This document shows, in pieces, positions 1 through 12,901 of a stretch of DNA of 64,000 bases; position 1 is the stretch's first letter, and each line of letters starts with the position of its first letter. Source of the DNA: Ectocarpus siliculosus (Eukaryota; Sar; Phaeophyceae; Ectocarpales; Ectocarpaceae); assembly GCA_000310025.1 (NCBI GenBank), contig FN649740.1:1869415-1933414 (forward strand). The letters run 5' to 3'. Under the pieces are notes generated by a model. The model was not told where the DNA came from. It did no database searches and saw only the letters and a list, made by a program, of their open reading frames with translations. The position numbers were made by a program, and so were the translations under genes.

Positions 1-610
1 ACCCCTTTGGGTTTTTTCGGGAATTTTAAAAAGGGGTTGGGGTGGAAAAATTCTTTGGCCGCCCCCTGGGTTTTGGGGAAAAACGAAAAATTCCATTTTT
101 GGTTGGGGGTTTTGGCCTTCCCCAAAGGGGGGAAAAATTTTCCCCCCCTTGGGGGGGGGGGGGGGGGGGATGACCCCCCTTTTCCTTGGGGAAATTGGGG
201 GGGGGGTGCCCCCCCCTTTTTTGGGGGGTTGGGTTTTTCCGGAAAGAAAAGGGGGGTTTTCGGGGGGAAAATGGAACAGGGGGGGTGTACCATCCAGGGC
301 AAATTTTGTTAATTTAACCACCGGGAAAAAAACGTTCCGTTTATTGGGGGTTGGGGGGGGGCCCCAAGGGCCCCTGGGGGGGGGGGTTAAGTTGCCCAAA
401 AATTTTTTGGGGGTTTTTGGGAAAAAAGAAAAAGGCCCCCAAATTTGGGGGGTTTTTTTTTTGGGAGGGGGGAGGGGTCCCCCTTCTAAAGAGGGGGGGG
501 GGTCAATTTTAAAAAATTTCCCCCAAACCAAAAAAGGGTCCCCCCCCCCCCCCCCCCCCCCCCCCAATTTTCCCCAGGGGCCCCCCCCCCCCCCCCCCCT
601 CCCCCTACAG
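1..610. other. Low-quality contig end
   Basis: The stretch is almost entirely runs of G, C, A and T of 3-20 bases, with no splice sites or codon structure. It looks like a badly resolved read end rather than biological low complexity. The sulfite reductase gene runs into it and cannot be followed further. Open frames called here are homopolymer artefacts. Confidence 0.8.
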
Positions 611-640
611 TACCGGCAACATAAACACACACAAACTCAC

Positions 641-3600
641 GAGGCATGTAGATGTCGCCGTACAGCGGCTCCACCGGGTGGTTGAGCACGATCCCGCGTC
701 CGTTGTCCTTCACCATCTCCTGGTCCACGTCCGCTCCCTTCAGGGCATCGTCCACGTCGTCGCGCCACTCCACCGTGGCCGCCTTCTCGCCGTCCAGCCA
801 CAGCTCCGTGAAGGCCGAGGACAGGGGGCGGAGGAGCTCCGCCAAGATCTGCGTTAGTGGGGCGGGGGGTGGGGGGGGGTCCTCATAGTCGTGCATGCGG
901 TAGTCGTTAGACCATTGACCTCGCATCCCTACAAAGCCGGGACGGAGCACTCCGGGTTCTCACCGGGCCAAGATCTGCGGTAGTGTGGGGGGGGCTGTTG
1001 CATGTTGGTGAGCGCACAATCATTGTCAAACACGCTGAATGAGGAATAAACGTTGTAGTTCTTGTTGCTGTAGGGCTGCTACTGCCTTTTCGGTTGTTGG
1101 CTGGCTGTTGGGATTCTTTCGCGAAGGGGGGGGATGGGTAGCTTGTTTCCAACTTACCTGGGTCGTCCGACTACTGTTGACGCTCAACGGCCGTTCAGAC
1201 GGAGCACCCCCGGCAGAGGGAGGCGGGAGGGGAGGGCAGGGTGCGTGCGAGCATGGTTGAAAGAGAGGTGACCCGCAGAAAAAGGTTGGCTGAACATTGC
1301 TGTGTCCTTAGACTATGCATGGTTTCGGGCAATTTGACACTAGACATCCCATGCCACAGCGCTGTCCAGCTACGATGGTAGCCCGCCATCATGAATAATG
1401 GGTCTTGTGGGAATATGTTGTAGGACGTGAAAGGGCCCAGGGGAAGAAAAAAAAAAAACAGCTTATCGGAAGACTTCCTGAACTTAGGCGGCGCTCTGAG
1501 ACAAGCGACAAAACCAAACCGAAGCAACAATGTGGCGGTGGTCTAGGTGTTCGAAATATACAACAGGCCATTTTGCACAACAAAGCGGGGGAGGGCATGC
1601 AGATAAAAACGTAAAACCGCCACGCCATCACAATCGATTCGCACTACATCACGTCGAAGCGTACCTTCGTGTACTGCCGCGCGTAGACGTATTCCGGGCG
1701 GTTAACGATCGGCGCGGGAGTGCACATGATGTTGCGGTTCACGTCTCCGCACCCTCCCACCGTGCTCGACCCGACCTGCATGATGCTCTGTTGCACCGGC
1801 ATCAGCATCAGCAGCAGCAGCAGCAGGAGTGAGGCAGCACACAGCACCACAACGCGGGAGATGTGAGACGAACGAGAAACCGGGGGAGGGGCAAACAACA
1901 AATGAACGCGCGTGCTGGGGGAGAGGGTGACCGTCGTGAGGTGGGCTGGAAACTACTGCTTGAGCCCTTCAAACCGAACGCGCCAGATGGTTAGCCGCAA
2001 CAGCGAAAATGGAAGTAGGAAAGAAGCAAAAGCATATATACGATGGCTGCTCAGGAGAACGAGGCAATAGAGACGGTGCGCGATGGGTCTGCATGTGCTA
2101 AAACTTGCCTAAATGGATCCCCACCTCTACCCAGTTTCCGCAAACAACGCCCCTCCGTTTCAACCTCCACCCCCCCCGCACTACGCGCAGCAAGCAACAA
2201 CAACAATTGAACAGCAGACGAATTATCAGCGCAGCACCAGCAACCAGCAGCAGCAGCCGGAAAAGCAACCACCCCGAGAACACAGCTCGACAAAGGTTTT
2301 CTGCCGTCGCAACTCACTCCTACTTCCTCACCTTGATGACCGTCTTGAGGTTGTGCTTGGCGACACCGTGCAGCTGGAACGTCTGTCGAGTCGTCAGCCT
2401 GAGGTGTCCGTGCCCGTACTCTCGGGAGAGGTCGTCAAGCAGGGTGTAGAGCTCGGGGGAGCACACGCCGGCCGGCATCTTGAGCCGGAGCATGAACGAG
2501 TAGGCCTGCCGTGTTCGATCAATGAGGGGGGGGGGCGCGGTTGCGAAGTCGGTTTCGCGATGTTGATGAAGCAGGGGTGATTGTCGGCATCTTCGTATTC
2601 TCAAAGGGCAAGAAAACAATCAAGTACTGCTGTTGTGTGACCATGGCTGACGCGTTCAGAAGATGAATTAAGACTACCGAAATGTGTTAAGACGGACGTC
2701 TTGAATAAATGGGATGACATACACTCGCAATGCCAGCACGGGGGGGGCGTTGAAGAGCGAAGGGGATGGGTTTAGCGAGCGCGGTAGACGACAGCACTCA
2801 CAGGTAGACAACATGGAACGACTACCAAACAGGCAGAGGGCACCCCATGTCGGCGAAGTCCCTGTCAGAAGTAGCAACGGTGCTATCGTCCAATAGAGTT
2901 GGATGCGCGGTCGATGGTTGAACAACGACTCAGGAAAAGTGAACAAATTAGCACCCCCGCCGCCTCCCCCCCGCACACGCTTCCCAAACGGCGGTGCCCC
3001 TCATCAAACACAAAAGTTATGACTTCTTCCCCATCGTTCTGCGGTGTCTTGAAGCACACCAACCACCTGTTGCGGGCGAAAAACTCAGGGGTAGCACATC
3101 AGAAGACAGGAAGAGACCTCGTACCCCCCCCCCCCCCCCCCCCGGACGGGACCTGGGCCGGGGAAAACCCGGCATATCGTTCCCTCCCGGCTTTGTAGGG
3201 ATGCCAGGGCCGTGGTCCACCCCCTACGGGATACGGGACGATAAGTACAACCCCCCTCCCCCCCCCCGACTTGTACGTCACCCCCTCCTACCTTCTCCTT
3301 CCCCTTCTTCCTGAGGCTGCGGTCGTCCTGCATGTAGCTCCCGTGGAACTTGAGGATCTGGTACGCGTCGTGGCTGATTGATATCTCCTCCGTCTGCATC
3401 TGGCTGCGCACGGGCTCGCGCAACGCCTCCGAGTTCTGCTTCAGCAGGTTGATCTTGTCCAGCTTCTGGGGCTTGACGGGGGGCTGCGCGACCATCTGCA
3501 GCGCCCCCGCTGGTGATCGCTGCTGCTGCGGCGGCAGCGACTCGCCGCCGGCAACGGCCCGGGAGGGGGCGAACCACGACGACGCCGAGGAGGAAGGCAG

Positions 3601-3687
3601 CGCCGGCGGGGCCAGGAAGGCATTTCCCGGGGAGGCGGTGGCGGAGAGCGCCGCCACCGCGACGGCAAGGGTGCATCCCCTCGCCAT
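641..3687 (-). CDS. SIR: Plastid ferredoxin-sulfite reductase, 5' part (3' end lost at window edge)
   Basis: Sulfite reductase reduces sulfite to sulfide with six electrons from ferredoxin, using siroheme and a 4Fe-4S cluster, in plastid sulfur assimilation. Exons read on the minus strand are 3687-3292, 2505-2332, 1787-1665 and 848-641; the first three end in phase 0 and the last leaves one base. Exon 1 starts MARGCTLAVAVAALSATA, a signal peptide, followed by GNAFLAPP, a stramenopile-type plastid targeting motif, and then the KFHGSYMQDDR segment typical of the family N-terminus. Exon 2 carries LTTRQTFQLHGV. Exon 3 carries GGCGDVNRNIM, and exon 4 ends at YGDIYMPR. The cluster and siroheme cysteines near the C-terminus lie beyond the edge. 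All visible motifs favour sulfite over nitrite reductase. Introns 1 and 3 each contain a copy of the dispersed intron element described below. Confidence 0.93.
841..985 (-). repeat. Dispersed intron element, copy A, with flanking direct repeats
   Basis: A 107-bp element (860-966) lies in the third intron of the sulfite reductase gene, sense to the gene. Its core reads GGTCAATGGTCTAACGACTA and it ends in a C tract. It is bracketed by direct repeats at 841-859 and 967-985 that match at 18 of 19 bases. The repeats include the intron acceptor and the first bases of the following exon. The 5' end of the element reads CCGGTGAGAACC, which resembles a splice donor. Confidence 0.75.
3150..3280 (+). 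repeat. Dispersed intron element, copy B (diverged)
   Basis: TCCCGGCTTTGTAGG and the following ~45 bases align with the other copies but with many substitutions. It lies in sulfite reductase intron 1, just downstream of the donor, and antisense to the gene. It is the only antisense copy of the seven. Confidence 0.6.
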
Positions 3688-6035
3688 GGCGAAATAAAAC
3701 TATGTAGTTCGTAGGAAGGTAGTTGAAGCAGCACCGTAATGAAGGGGGGGGGGAGGGGTAAGTTCGACTCGTTAGCGTTTCCGGTGGGAATATATCTGAC
3801 TTTTACGAGGGTGATAACAACGGGTCTGGAAAAAGCTCTTGGCGGAGTCTCTCCGAAGGGATCCTGCATGCCCTCGGATGGCATCGCTGAGACAGAACGC
3901 ACGCACGGCGGGTCACCCCACTACCGCGGGCAAACTGTGGGAATCGAGGTACGCAGGTCGATCGGTATTCGACGACGTGATGCTGTAGGCTGGCCACAAC
4001 ACGCTGGCACAAGGGTTGAAGTACTTCATCATTCCCCTAGAGTACGATTGTGACACATATCCCTGCCACCACTGCTGTTGTTCCGTAACAAGCAACTTTT
4101 TAGTTGGGGACGATTTTCCGGACCATTGCGGGCCGTCACACTGCTGCTGTGCCTACTCCAAAGGAAAGCGCACCCACGTGCGGTGTGCGATACATGTGCA
4201 ACCGTTGCTCGTACCGTCATCGTCGATGTGACCGCACCCTGTGTACATTTCGTGCCCCCCCCTGGTGCCATACCCCCGATGGGTCCAAACCCTCCGTACA
4301 GAATAACATTTAATGATTTCCTGCTGGCTCTATCGCTGGCCTGTCGGAGGTACCTCCGGTGCGATGCCGAGCATATGCATGAGACAGCACACAAATATCG
4401 TATGTATAATAGTTAGTCGGCCTGTGGAACAACTATCCGTTACAGCAGCGCCAAAGCCACCTTGTGCGGTATGCGCAACGTGCTGCTGCTGTAGCACGCC
4501 GTCATCGCGGTAAATAACTACTGGTAACACCGATACCGGTGCGCAAATCAATTAAATCGCGCTTTCTTTTCTTATCTGCACACCCCATGGTGTCATTCCT
4601 CCGGGTGCGCTTTACTCGCATACTCCTGTCTACTGGCGTACACATGCATACACGCTTACAGTAGTATCTCTCCGATCCTACCCTCTGTGCGCTACAACGT
4701 GTACACAGGTGTCACAGGTGTGATTTGTACGTGTGCTAACTACCAGGGGTCTAGCAGACACAGGCTAGCGGGTGTTCACTCACTCTCCGCTGAAGCCGTT
4801 ATCATTCCTGGGAAACGGCGCGGGCGACGCAGAGGCGTGATATCTATATCTGCGCTAGGACGCAAATAGACCACAGGGTCTAGAACAGCGGGTACTTTGA
4901 CGCGGGACGTTGGGAACCACATGACATGATCTTTGCTTGCTGTTTGGTGAGCCAGATTTTTTTTTACGGGTCATTGCCAGTATCCCGTCGAACGCCAACC
5001 CGACGTGTTTGTACACGGCGGGGACTACTAGGAAACCGTTGCTTGCGCCCAGCGGTGCTCGCCTTGCCTACCACCGCAAATTTGGACGTTGGGCATGTAC
5101 AGCGATAGTCTGCGACAGCACAAGAGGGCACAGCAGTAGTTCAACTGCTGTGTGGATGTGCCCGTCAGGTACCACAAAACACTGCTGCTGCTGCTGCTTC
5201 GGTGCTGTGCCTTCCATGCTGACCTGCAGCGTTCCCGCCCGATTCATCCCAACCCCCAACAAGCGGCAAGCCCTCGCAGCGGTGACTTGCAGACAGACAC
5301 AGCGCCCCAGGCACAACGAGAGCTCAGCGTCGCCTCACAAGACTCCGGAGCAGCGCAGCACTCTCACCTATTGAGTCTTCGGATCTGGTATGTAGCACTC
5401 AGGCCGCCTCAACCCCGCTGATATCAGCGAACCAAGCCTCCCCTTCTCCAAGGACACAGCTGGCGCTAAGTTCGGTGCAGCCACAAACGAAAACTGCTGT
5501 GCTCAGTCGAACCCGTCCTTCCCGCTATCTCGGTCCAAAAGTCTATCTTGCTCGGTCGTCCTTTGCGTGATTGTGATGCACACCAACGCAGCAGCCGGGC
5601 ATCAGGTAGGAGGGAAAGAACGAGCAACCCCCCTCCCCTCTCATCTCGCATTTTGTATATCACTGGGGGTAACATGATCCCTATTGTCATTTTTAACGTA
5701 TACCAGGGTATGTACTACAGTGATTTAGCATTTTGTGGATAGAGGGGGTGGGTGTGAATCCGTTACTCTTTTTCTGCACCTGATGAGACTGACTGACCAC
5801 ACACATGCACAGACCTCCATTTCGCCAGTCGCAGCAACATCGTCAACAACAACATCAAAACGACCGCAAGGGAAAGCGAAATAATTCGTCGAACCCCTAC
5901 GCACCTGTTTCAGGGATTCCGCCCAGCGCTCTACTTTCTGGGGGTAGATAGAACACTGCCGCAGACACTTGGCTGTCGAGCTTTAGTCTGTCCTGCTTGG
6001 CGCCATATTCTCTTGAACACGATCACACACACACC
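3688..6035. other. Intergenic region between divergent genes
   Basis: This is the 5' flank shared by the sulfite reductase gene (leftward) and the BTB/KCTD gene (rightward). I see no conserved coding segment with splice sites, no RNA gene and no mobile element here, only scattered short open frames. Confidence 0.5.
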
Positions 6036-7181
6036 ATGGTCACGAGCACTCACCAGCACCAGGGGGCCGAGATGCCGCCGTCTACGGCGCCAACGCAGCA
6101 ATCCTACAACCGCCAGGGCTCACGAGGGATCGTCCGCCTAAACGTGGGGTAAGTGGCGTGCCCGTCGGGGATGCAATAACATGCTCTGCCCTGCTTTTTT
6201 TCCGCCCATCCATCCATCCATGAGAAGGAGGTATAATAGCGCGCAGGGCACGCCGTTGGTGCATTTTGCTCGAGAAAAGAAGAGAAACGCACGGTCTCTC
6301 ACCCTTTTGCAAGGCAGGCGGTGGTGGCCAGCAAACGGGGCGCGCGTTGGCACCGCTCCCGTGTGTGGGGGGGGGCAATGTCTGCTCTGGTCGTAGCAGC
6401 GGGGGAGGCGTCACAAATACCGACCTACACAAATGACAGAAGAAACATGGCGGGAAATAATGCGATCGACACCGCGCGAGCACGGGGTTGTACATAGCCT
6501 CACACGCCACGCTGTTGTTACTTTGAGAAGACGAGGCGATGAAGGCAGTCGTCGTCTGTGTATGTTGGTTGAGCAATTTCTGGAAATGCACCGTCAAGGC
6601 GTGTGCACACATACATGCAATGCTACCACGTCCTCCTGCAAGTTGTAATAAGAACATAAATAGCATCTTCTGCCCCGATTCCTCCGCAGCTGCGCTCTCG
6701 GTGTCCTTGAGTTTGATCCTCTCCTGCTTCTCGAAGGGGCCAAGTGTCCACGAAACTTACATGGCATGATTGACATTGACGACGAAATGATTGACATTGA
6801 CGACGAAATGGAGAGAGGCTATAGCGGATGGTTTTAGGAGATGGCGTGTGGACGCAGTAGAACTCCGCTGTTTCGTTGACATACTTGCGTGATCACACCA
6901 TCACACCCATGCATGCACATGTGAGAGAAATGATTCCGGTGACTGCGTTTTTAGGTCAACGGCGGGTGCACACGTGAAGTAGCCATGTCACAAATGTGAC
7001 GTGTTGAACGCACCGCTCGTTGAGAGCAATCATTTATGCGCACTGGAGCCACTCCCAGCCTCCCAAACGCCGTTAGGTACCGGCTGCCCTAAGCAATTCT
7101 TTGGCGATAGTCACCCTTCCACACATCAACAGCAGTGGAAATGAACGTTTCATCGGCTACAAGTATTGCATCACGCCCCCT

Positions 7182-7228
<47 letters not shown>

Positions 7229-7978
7229 ACCGTCGTATCAGGGGCAAGAAGTTTCTGACGTCGCGGTCCACCATCATGCAGGCCGGCAACTGCATGCTGG
7301 CCTCCATGTTCAGAGGAAAGTTCAATATGGAGACCGACGAGGAAGGGTTCGCCTTCATCGACCGGGACGGTGCGTATAAACGCCTACTGCTGTCTAGTGT
7401 AGCGTAGCTCCCTGATGGCAGCAACCTGCTGCTGCTGCAGGTAAACACCTACATATGGGTACAGATATGCATGCATGCACCTGTCTCACGCAGTGGGAGG
7501 GGGCTGTGCCCAGGCTCTTGGACGTCGCCGTCGTGGCATATCTATTACTGGTTGGAGGACTGCAAACCACGCGTTCTTTTTTTGCGGTGCTAATGACGTA
7601 CATCATCACATACATGTAGGCGTGTGTGTTGTCAAGAGCGCTACTTTTGCTGGGTATAACAAAGTCGATGTTCCCACGTACAGCATCCCAGGAATGTATC
7701 AAATGGTGTGTGCTTTTTGCTTCACCAACACCGTGCCCCGATTAGCCCAGGTCTGTGCCTACATATGCTTCCGTCTTCCACTCCCTTCGGTGTTCTTATG
7801 CCAGACGTTTGTGTTGGTCATCCCGAGGGTGTAAAACCGGCAAGGACAACGTTCCTGTTGCTGTTAAAGACGCGTGCCAACCCGATTGCATCCACAGACT
7901 CTCGTATACAGCACGCAGCAGTGCCAAGTTCGTTCGGAGTGCCTTGCACACACACACCCCACCCCCGCTATCTCTCAC

Positions 7979-8009
<31 letters not shown>

Positions 8010-9289
8010 TCCCCCCCCCATCTCTAGGAGAGAGGTTTCGGCACGTGCTCAACTTCCTCCGTTGCTCGAGCCTCCCTTCCTTCGATGAAGCGTGGCGGTA
8101 CGAGGAAATCATGGAGGAGGCAGACTTCTACGCGATCGAGGAACTCAGGGAGGTGAGAAACAAGACCACCTGCAGAGCACCTTGCTTGGTTCGTTGCTTG
8201 CTGCTTTGTTCGTGCTTCCCCTGTTTTGGTGGGTTTGTGATCGCAACGCGCGGTTTCGTTGACTGTCTGGATTCTCACGGCAGAGGAGGGTGATAATTAT
8301 GGTTAAGACTGTTGAGAGAACAACACCCACGACGACTACACGACAGTCCTATTTGGACTTGCAGTTGTTCCCTAGTGCTGAAATAATGTTGATTCGTTGC
8401 ACAAGTCAAGTATCGAAGGGGCGAGAGGATTTACACCGTCACGAGTCTTGCGGGAAGCAACCACTATAACGTTCTTTGGGTTCAATACGGTTCGAGACGG
8501 GTCGTCTCCTTCGTCCCACCACGGGATTATGCAAGATTTTCTCACTTCTAGCTGAGGCTTTGAGTACCGCAGGAGAGTACCAAGTACCCAGCAGGTTACC
8601 AGCGGTTGTTCACCGGCGGCAGCAAAAGGAGCAACACCAGTATATAGTCATTGCGTGCGAAGCATTGTCGAAGCCAAGAGGATATTTTCAAGGCTTTTTC
8701 TACTGCTGTAAGGGTACTACGGGAGTCTGTCGAGGCTTTTGTGTCCCTCCCTCTCTCTCCCTGTACTGTAGGAATGTTTATTGAACGTGGCAATGAGAGT
8801 CGGTCAGTGCCTGGCCATTTGCCCTTGGCTGGTTTAATTACCCAACATCTCCCTTTCGTGTTGATTCTACGTACTGCTGTAGAGCCGAACAACGGTTACT
8901 AATGCAACTGCCTGCTGAGTCGCACGAAAACACGCCTCAAGAGATGTTTCAACAACGCCTTTACGCGGATTGAAACTCGGAACAACTTGGTTCACCCTGC
9001 CGTGCACTTCCAAATACCCGCACCCGCCAGCCTTCCATTTCCCCCACCACCACCTCCTACTGCTGCTGCTATTTTTGTCCTTTTTTTTTGTCAGCTTTGC
9101 GAGAGACAACTCGAGGCCCTCGAAGAAGCGAAGCGAAAGGAAAAGGCCAAGTCGTTCGCGTGTAGGGTCACGATAGTGGAGGGAGCGGCGGACGGCACTG
9201 CCGGCCAAGGGAATGGCGGCGGCGGCGGCGTTGGCACCGCCAGGGAGCGCTACGGAACCGGTTACTTTACCCTCGACGAGGACTTCTGA
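6036..9289 (+). CDS. BTB/POZ domain protein of the KCTD (K+ channel tetramerisation) type
   Basis: Four exons join in phase: 6036-6148, 7242-7369, 8028-8152 and 9095-9289 (TGA), giving 186 residues. Exon 1 encodes a short polar N-terminus and the first strand IVRLNVGG. Exon 2 completes it with KKFLTSRSTI and DRDG, and exon 3 gives ERFRHVLNFLRC, the classic T1/BTB signature, then the EEADFYAIEELRE helices. Exon 4 starts LCERQLEALEEAKRKEK and ends in a Gly-rich tail. KCTD proteins form pentameric or tetrameric assemblies and often act as substrate adaptors for cullin-3 ubiquitin ligases. No channel segment is present, so an adaptor or oligomerisation role is likelier (inference). The start was chosen because it is the only ATG in frame with the BTB strand before the GTAAGT donor. 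Introns contain CT microsatellites next to the acceptors. Confidence 0.9.
6766..6807. repeat. 21-bp tandem duplication
   Basis: ATGATTGACATTGACGACGA plus one base is repeated exactly twice in intron 1 of the BTB/KCTD gene. Confidence 0.85.
7187..7225 (+). repeat. (CT)n microsatellite at an intron acceptor
   Basis: About 19 CT units lie 16 bases before the acceptor of BTB/KCTD exon 2 and form its polypyrimidine tract. A second, shorter CT run (7985-8007) lies before the exon 3 acceptor. Confidence 0.9.
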
Positions 9290-11116
9290 TTTTTTTTTTT
9301 TTTTTTGGCCCCATCAAGAGAGACGTCCTCCGATTGGTCGAGGTGTTGTGGTTTGTATTCGTGGTTGATGTTTTCGTGGCGTTTGTTCGTTTTTCCTGTT
9401 CGAGCGTGTGAGTTATCTGATTGGTTGGTTGATGTGAAAAGGGGTACCTACGCGTTGCTTACGGAGTGTCAATGCACTCTGTACCGTACACGGCCAGCGA
9501 AAGAAGTGCATGTTGAATTTGTGGACGCGCTTGACTTACCAGCCAATCAACTCCCTCTCCCGCGCCCACACGCTTATATCAGCTATTTAGTTCCTTGTCT
9601 TGTTGAGGTAGTTCGCCTAGGGTTTTCTCGACGATGCTATATACATCGGGTGTGATCTGTGACCCTCAAAGAGGGAGTGCCGGTATATACGTATTTTTTT
9701 GCGCTTTTCTTGCGTTCAGAGTGTTAGGTGAACGTCATAGAGAATCTCTCCATCGCGCGTGCATGATGCTTGTGGGTGTTCGTTGGGTGGTGCGGGCCAG
9801 TTGTATGTAGAGATAAAGTCGGGGGTATGTAGCACACTAGATTGTTTGTTTGAAGCGATTCACACTCCTCGATGAGGGGGCAGGGGCAAAGGTCAAGCTG
9901 TCCTGGTACGTGTCGGGAGTTTTCGTTTGTTGTCCGGTGGTATCTGTTGGTTGTAAACCATAGCCGTGGTTTAGTTGTATTGTATTGCTACACGCGACAC
10001 TGACACAAACACATTGATGGATTGGCTGGTTGCCTTGGCTATCTGTTGAGCTCTTCTACGTACGAGACATGACATGTGGTCCCATCCTTTAGAGTTTCGC
10101 CGTGTGGTTGGGCCTCGCCATATTTGGACGAGAGATGGGAGCGAGCAACGAGAGGGTGAATTCATTAGCACACGGGAACGGTTTTCACATGCGGCGTTGT
10201 TGTGTACCATACGAGTTGGGGGATGATGCCCCCCGGCCCTTCGTGCGTTTGGCGAGGAGTTGTGGCCTTTCTGTTGGCCTGGTGGGGGGTGCGCAACCGG
10301 CAAAGGGCGCGCATGTTGTGTGCAATGATGCGAGAGTGCGTGTGATGTGTTGAGGCGTATTGCTGGGGGTACAGAATGATGTGATCTCATTGCGTGTTGT
10401 GTGTTTGCTATGGGTGCGGGGAGGAAATAGAAGGAACGCGCCGTCCAACCGGAATTTCATATTGTTATTGATGTTTTCTCTACTTGGTTCGTGTGCGGTG
10501 CGGTGAAATGTGGACAAAAGGGAGTGCTCTTGTTAAGATGCTACTACTTGTTCGATTGTTTGCTTCTTGTGCGGTCTCTGTTCGTCATGTGCCTGTTTGG
10601 TCGCATGAGTGCGTGGGTGGTGTGTGTTTTGTGATGGCCACGGCTGTTTGTTCGTCGTGTCCTTCTTTCTACGCGATGAATGAACTGCTGTAAATCACCA
10701 CTACAAGGAAGCTGTTGTTGGCCCTGCCCCATCCGTGCAAAGCGGTGGTGATGTGGTGGTGCAAGCAGGAGCGGTTGTTCGGACCCGGTGTCCTTGGTGT
10801 GGGACTTTGGGCTACGGTGGGAGGCCTCTATAGTGCCGACGTGTGTCCCGAGATTTTACCGGCTCTACACCGAGCACCGGCCCTGTTCAGAGTACAGAAC
10901 GACTTAGTATTCCAGTGTTTGCGAGCCCAAGACACGAGCACTATAGAGGGCCCCCCACTGGATCCCTTTCTATCTCTTTGCCTCGATCGCTTGGGATCGA
11001 ACTTCTTTGTCATTACCACCAGCTTTCGGGTCGACACTCAAACAAACGCCATGCATCATGCGCAGTTAGTATCCTCCGTGAAGCGTAGATTTTCCCCTCT
11101 TCTTCCTGCTTGACCC
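9290..11116. other. 3' flank and intergenic sequence
   Basis: After the BTB/KCTD stop there is a T run and then about 1.8 kb of mixed sequence with no recognisable coding, RNA or repeat feature. It must include that gene's 3' UTR. Confidence 0.5.
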
Positions 11117-12190
11117 GAAGGATCATGATGCGCGGGACGACGCTACTTTATGCATCGAACGGGCGATCAGATTGATGCGCTATTACACAACAAGGGGGAG
11201 CTCCGCGACATGACCTCATCAAAACCATCCCCCCTCGCATTTGTACAACTCGACCGGAGAAATAGCACAACGACAACAAAGAGAAGTAGAAAGTACTTGC
11301 CTTGTGAACCACCTACCGCATTGATGGCTGCGAAAGCAGCACTCGAGCAGTGGATGAATGCCATGTTGGGGATATCAAGAATCTGCAACGGCAAAAAGTT
11401 GTACCATATGCAACAACCACAACAAAGCTTTGGTCTTCCCGCCTCACAAGCAAAACGGCAAATAATTTGAAGTATGCAACAACCACGACAAAACTTTGTT
11501 CGTCCCTGCCCCATGACCGTCTCCGTCTTCATTTCACCGAGCGCATCTATCTATCTTCCAAACAAACGTGTTCCCGACCCAAAACCTACATACTTCTCCA
11601 TCGCCCCCCCCTATCATCAGTCAAGGCTGTCCTTCTCTTCTCTGCATGCCATTGAGTATCCATCCCTCAGTGAAGTTTTGCCAACCCGGAAGGATCATGA
11701 GCGCCGGAACGACGCTAGTGTATGTATGTATCGAACGAGGCATCGATCGATGCGCTATCGCACACCCAGGGCGAGCTCCGTGACATGTCATGTCCTTCCT
11801 TCTGGCAACATGAGAACCCCCCCCCCCCCGCATTTGCACAACTCGGTCGGAGAAGTATGTACAGCACAACAGAAAGACAATAATAGCAAGTACTTGCGCG
11901 GTGAACCAACCACACCTGCTGCACTGATTGCTGCGAATGCAGCACCCGAACATTAATGAATGCCATCGGAGATAATAAGAACCTTCCAACGGCTAAACTG
12001 TACCAAACGCAACAACCACAACACAACTTTGTTCTTTTCCTGCCTCACGAGCAAAACGGCAAATGATTTTCATGCAACAACGACAACAAACCTTTTCTCC
12101 TCCCTGCCTCATCAACCGAGCACGTCTTCCAAAAAACGCGTTGCCGATCCCAAACCGGCTCTCCGCTATCATCAGCCAACGCCCTTCTTT
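11117..12190 (+). repeat. Diverged tandem duplication, ~572-bp unit
   Basis: Two copies start at GAAGGATCATGA (11117 and 11689). They share blocks in the same order: GACGACGCTA, GAGCTCCG, CAACTCG, AAGTACTTG, GTGAACCA, the CAACAACCACAACA stretches, GCAAAACGGCAAAT and CTATCATCAG. Copies differ by many substitutions and small indels, so the duplication is old. No ORF is conserved between them. The last exon of the neighbouring coiled-coil gene may lie here or just above. Confidence 0.75.
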
Positions 12191-12901
12191 TCTCTAGAAA
12201 CAACCCGCCACTTCAATTTTCTCCTGCGCCCTGTCTACAACGAGGCAGTCAATCAACACACACACACAAAAAAAAAGAGAGATAAAACGTAACGTTTTCT
12301 CCTCCCGCTCTGACTCTTTCCGTCTCGCGCCACACAGCAACCACTCAACCAGACGCTGCTTGTTGATTGATCCCCCACCCGCCCTTCCCTGGCCCACCTG
12401 TGTTCACAGACACACACCAACCCCTCGCTTCAGTGGCTGCCTCCACCAGCGTCGTCGTAAAACAGTAGCGATGCGTTCTTCTTGCCTTGGTTTCCGACTA
12501 AGCCCCCCCCCCCGGCAGAACATGCTTCTTTTCGATGGGTGAACCAGTACACGTTGGTCTCTGTAGACTATATTCCTCGTCGTCTCTCTCTCCCTCGCAC
12601 GCGCGCATCAGTGGGAGGCAGCGGCCGGGCTCGTGGTTTCCTGGAAAGAAAAGAGGAACGGGAAAAAAAAGGTACCAAGATAGCGACGAGTTGCGCGCAA
12701 ACCGTTGATGGTTGTGACTGGCTTTAATTATCGTTCTTATTATTCGAGGAAGCGCGCATTGCGCCGGGGGGGGCTACACAGCAGTAGCAGTTCTTGGCAA
12801 GCGATCAATACCGCCGTAGACTACACCACCCTGTAGAGGCGAAGAAAGCCAAGAACGCCCCCCAAAAAAGAGAGGCCAAACAAGAACCACAACAAACTCA
12901 C

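Noticed and set aside
1-610. Gly/Pro-rich ORFs at the window start
   Set aside because: They are products of homopolymer runs in low-quality sequence.
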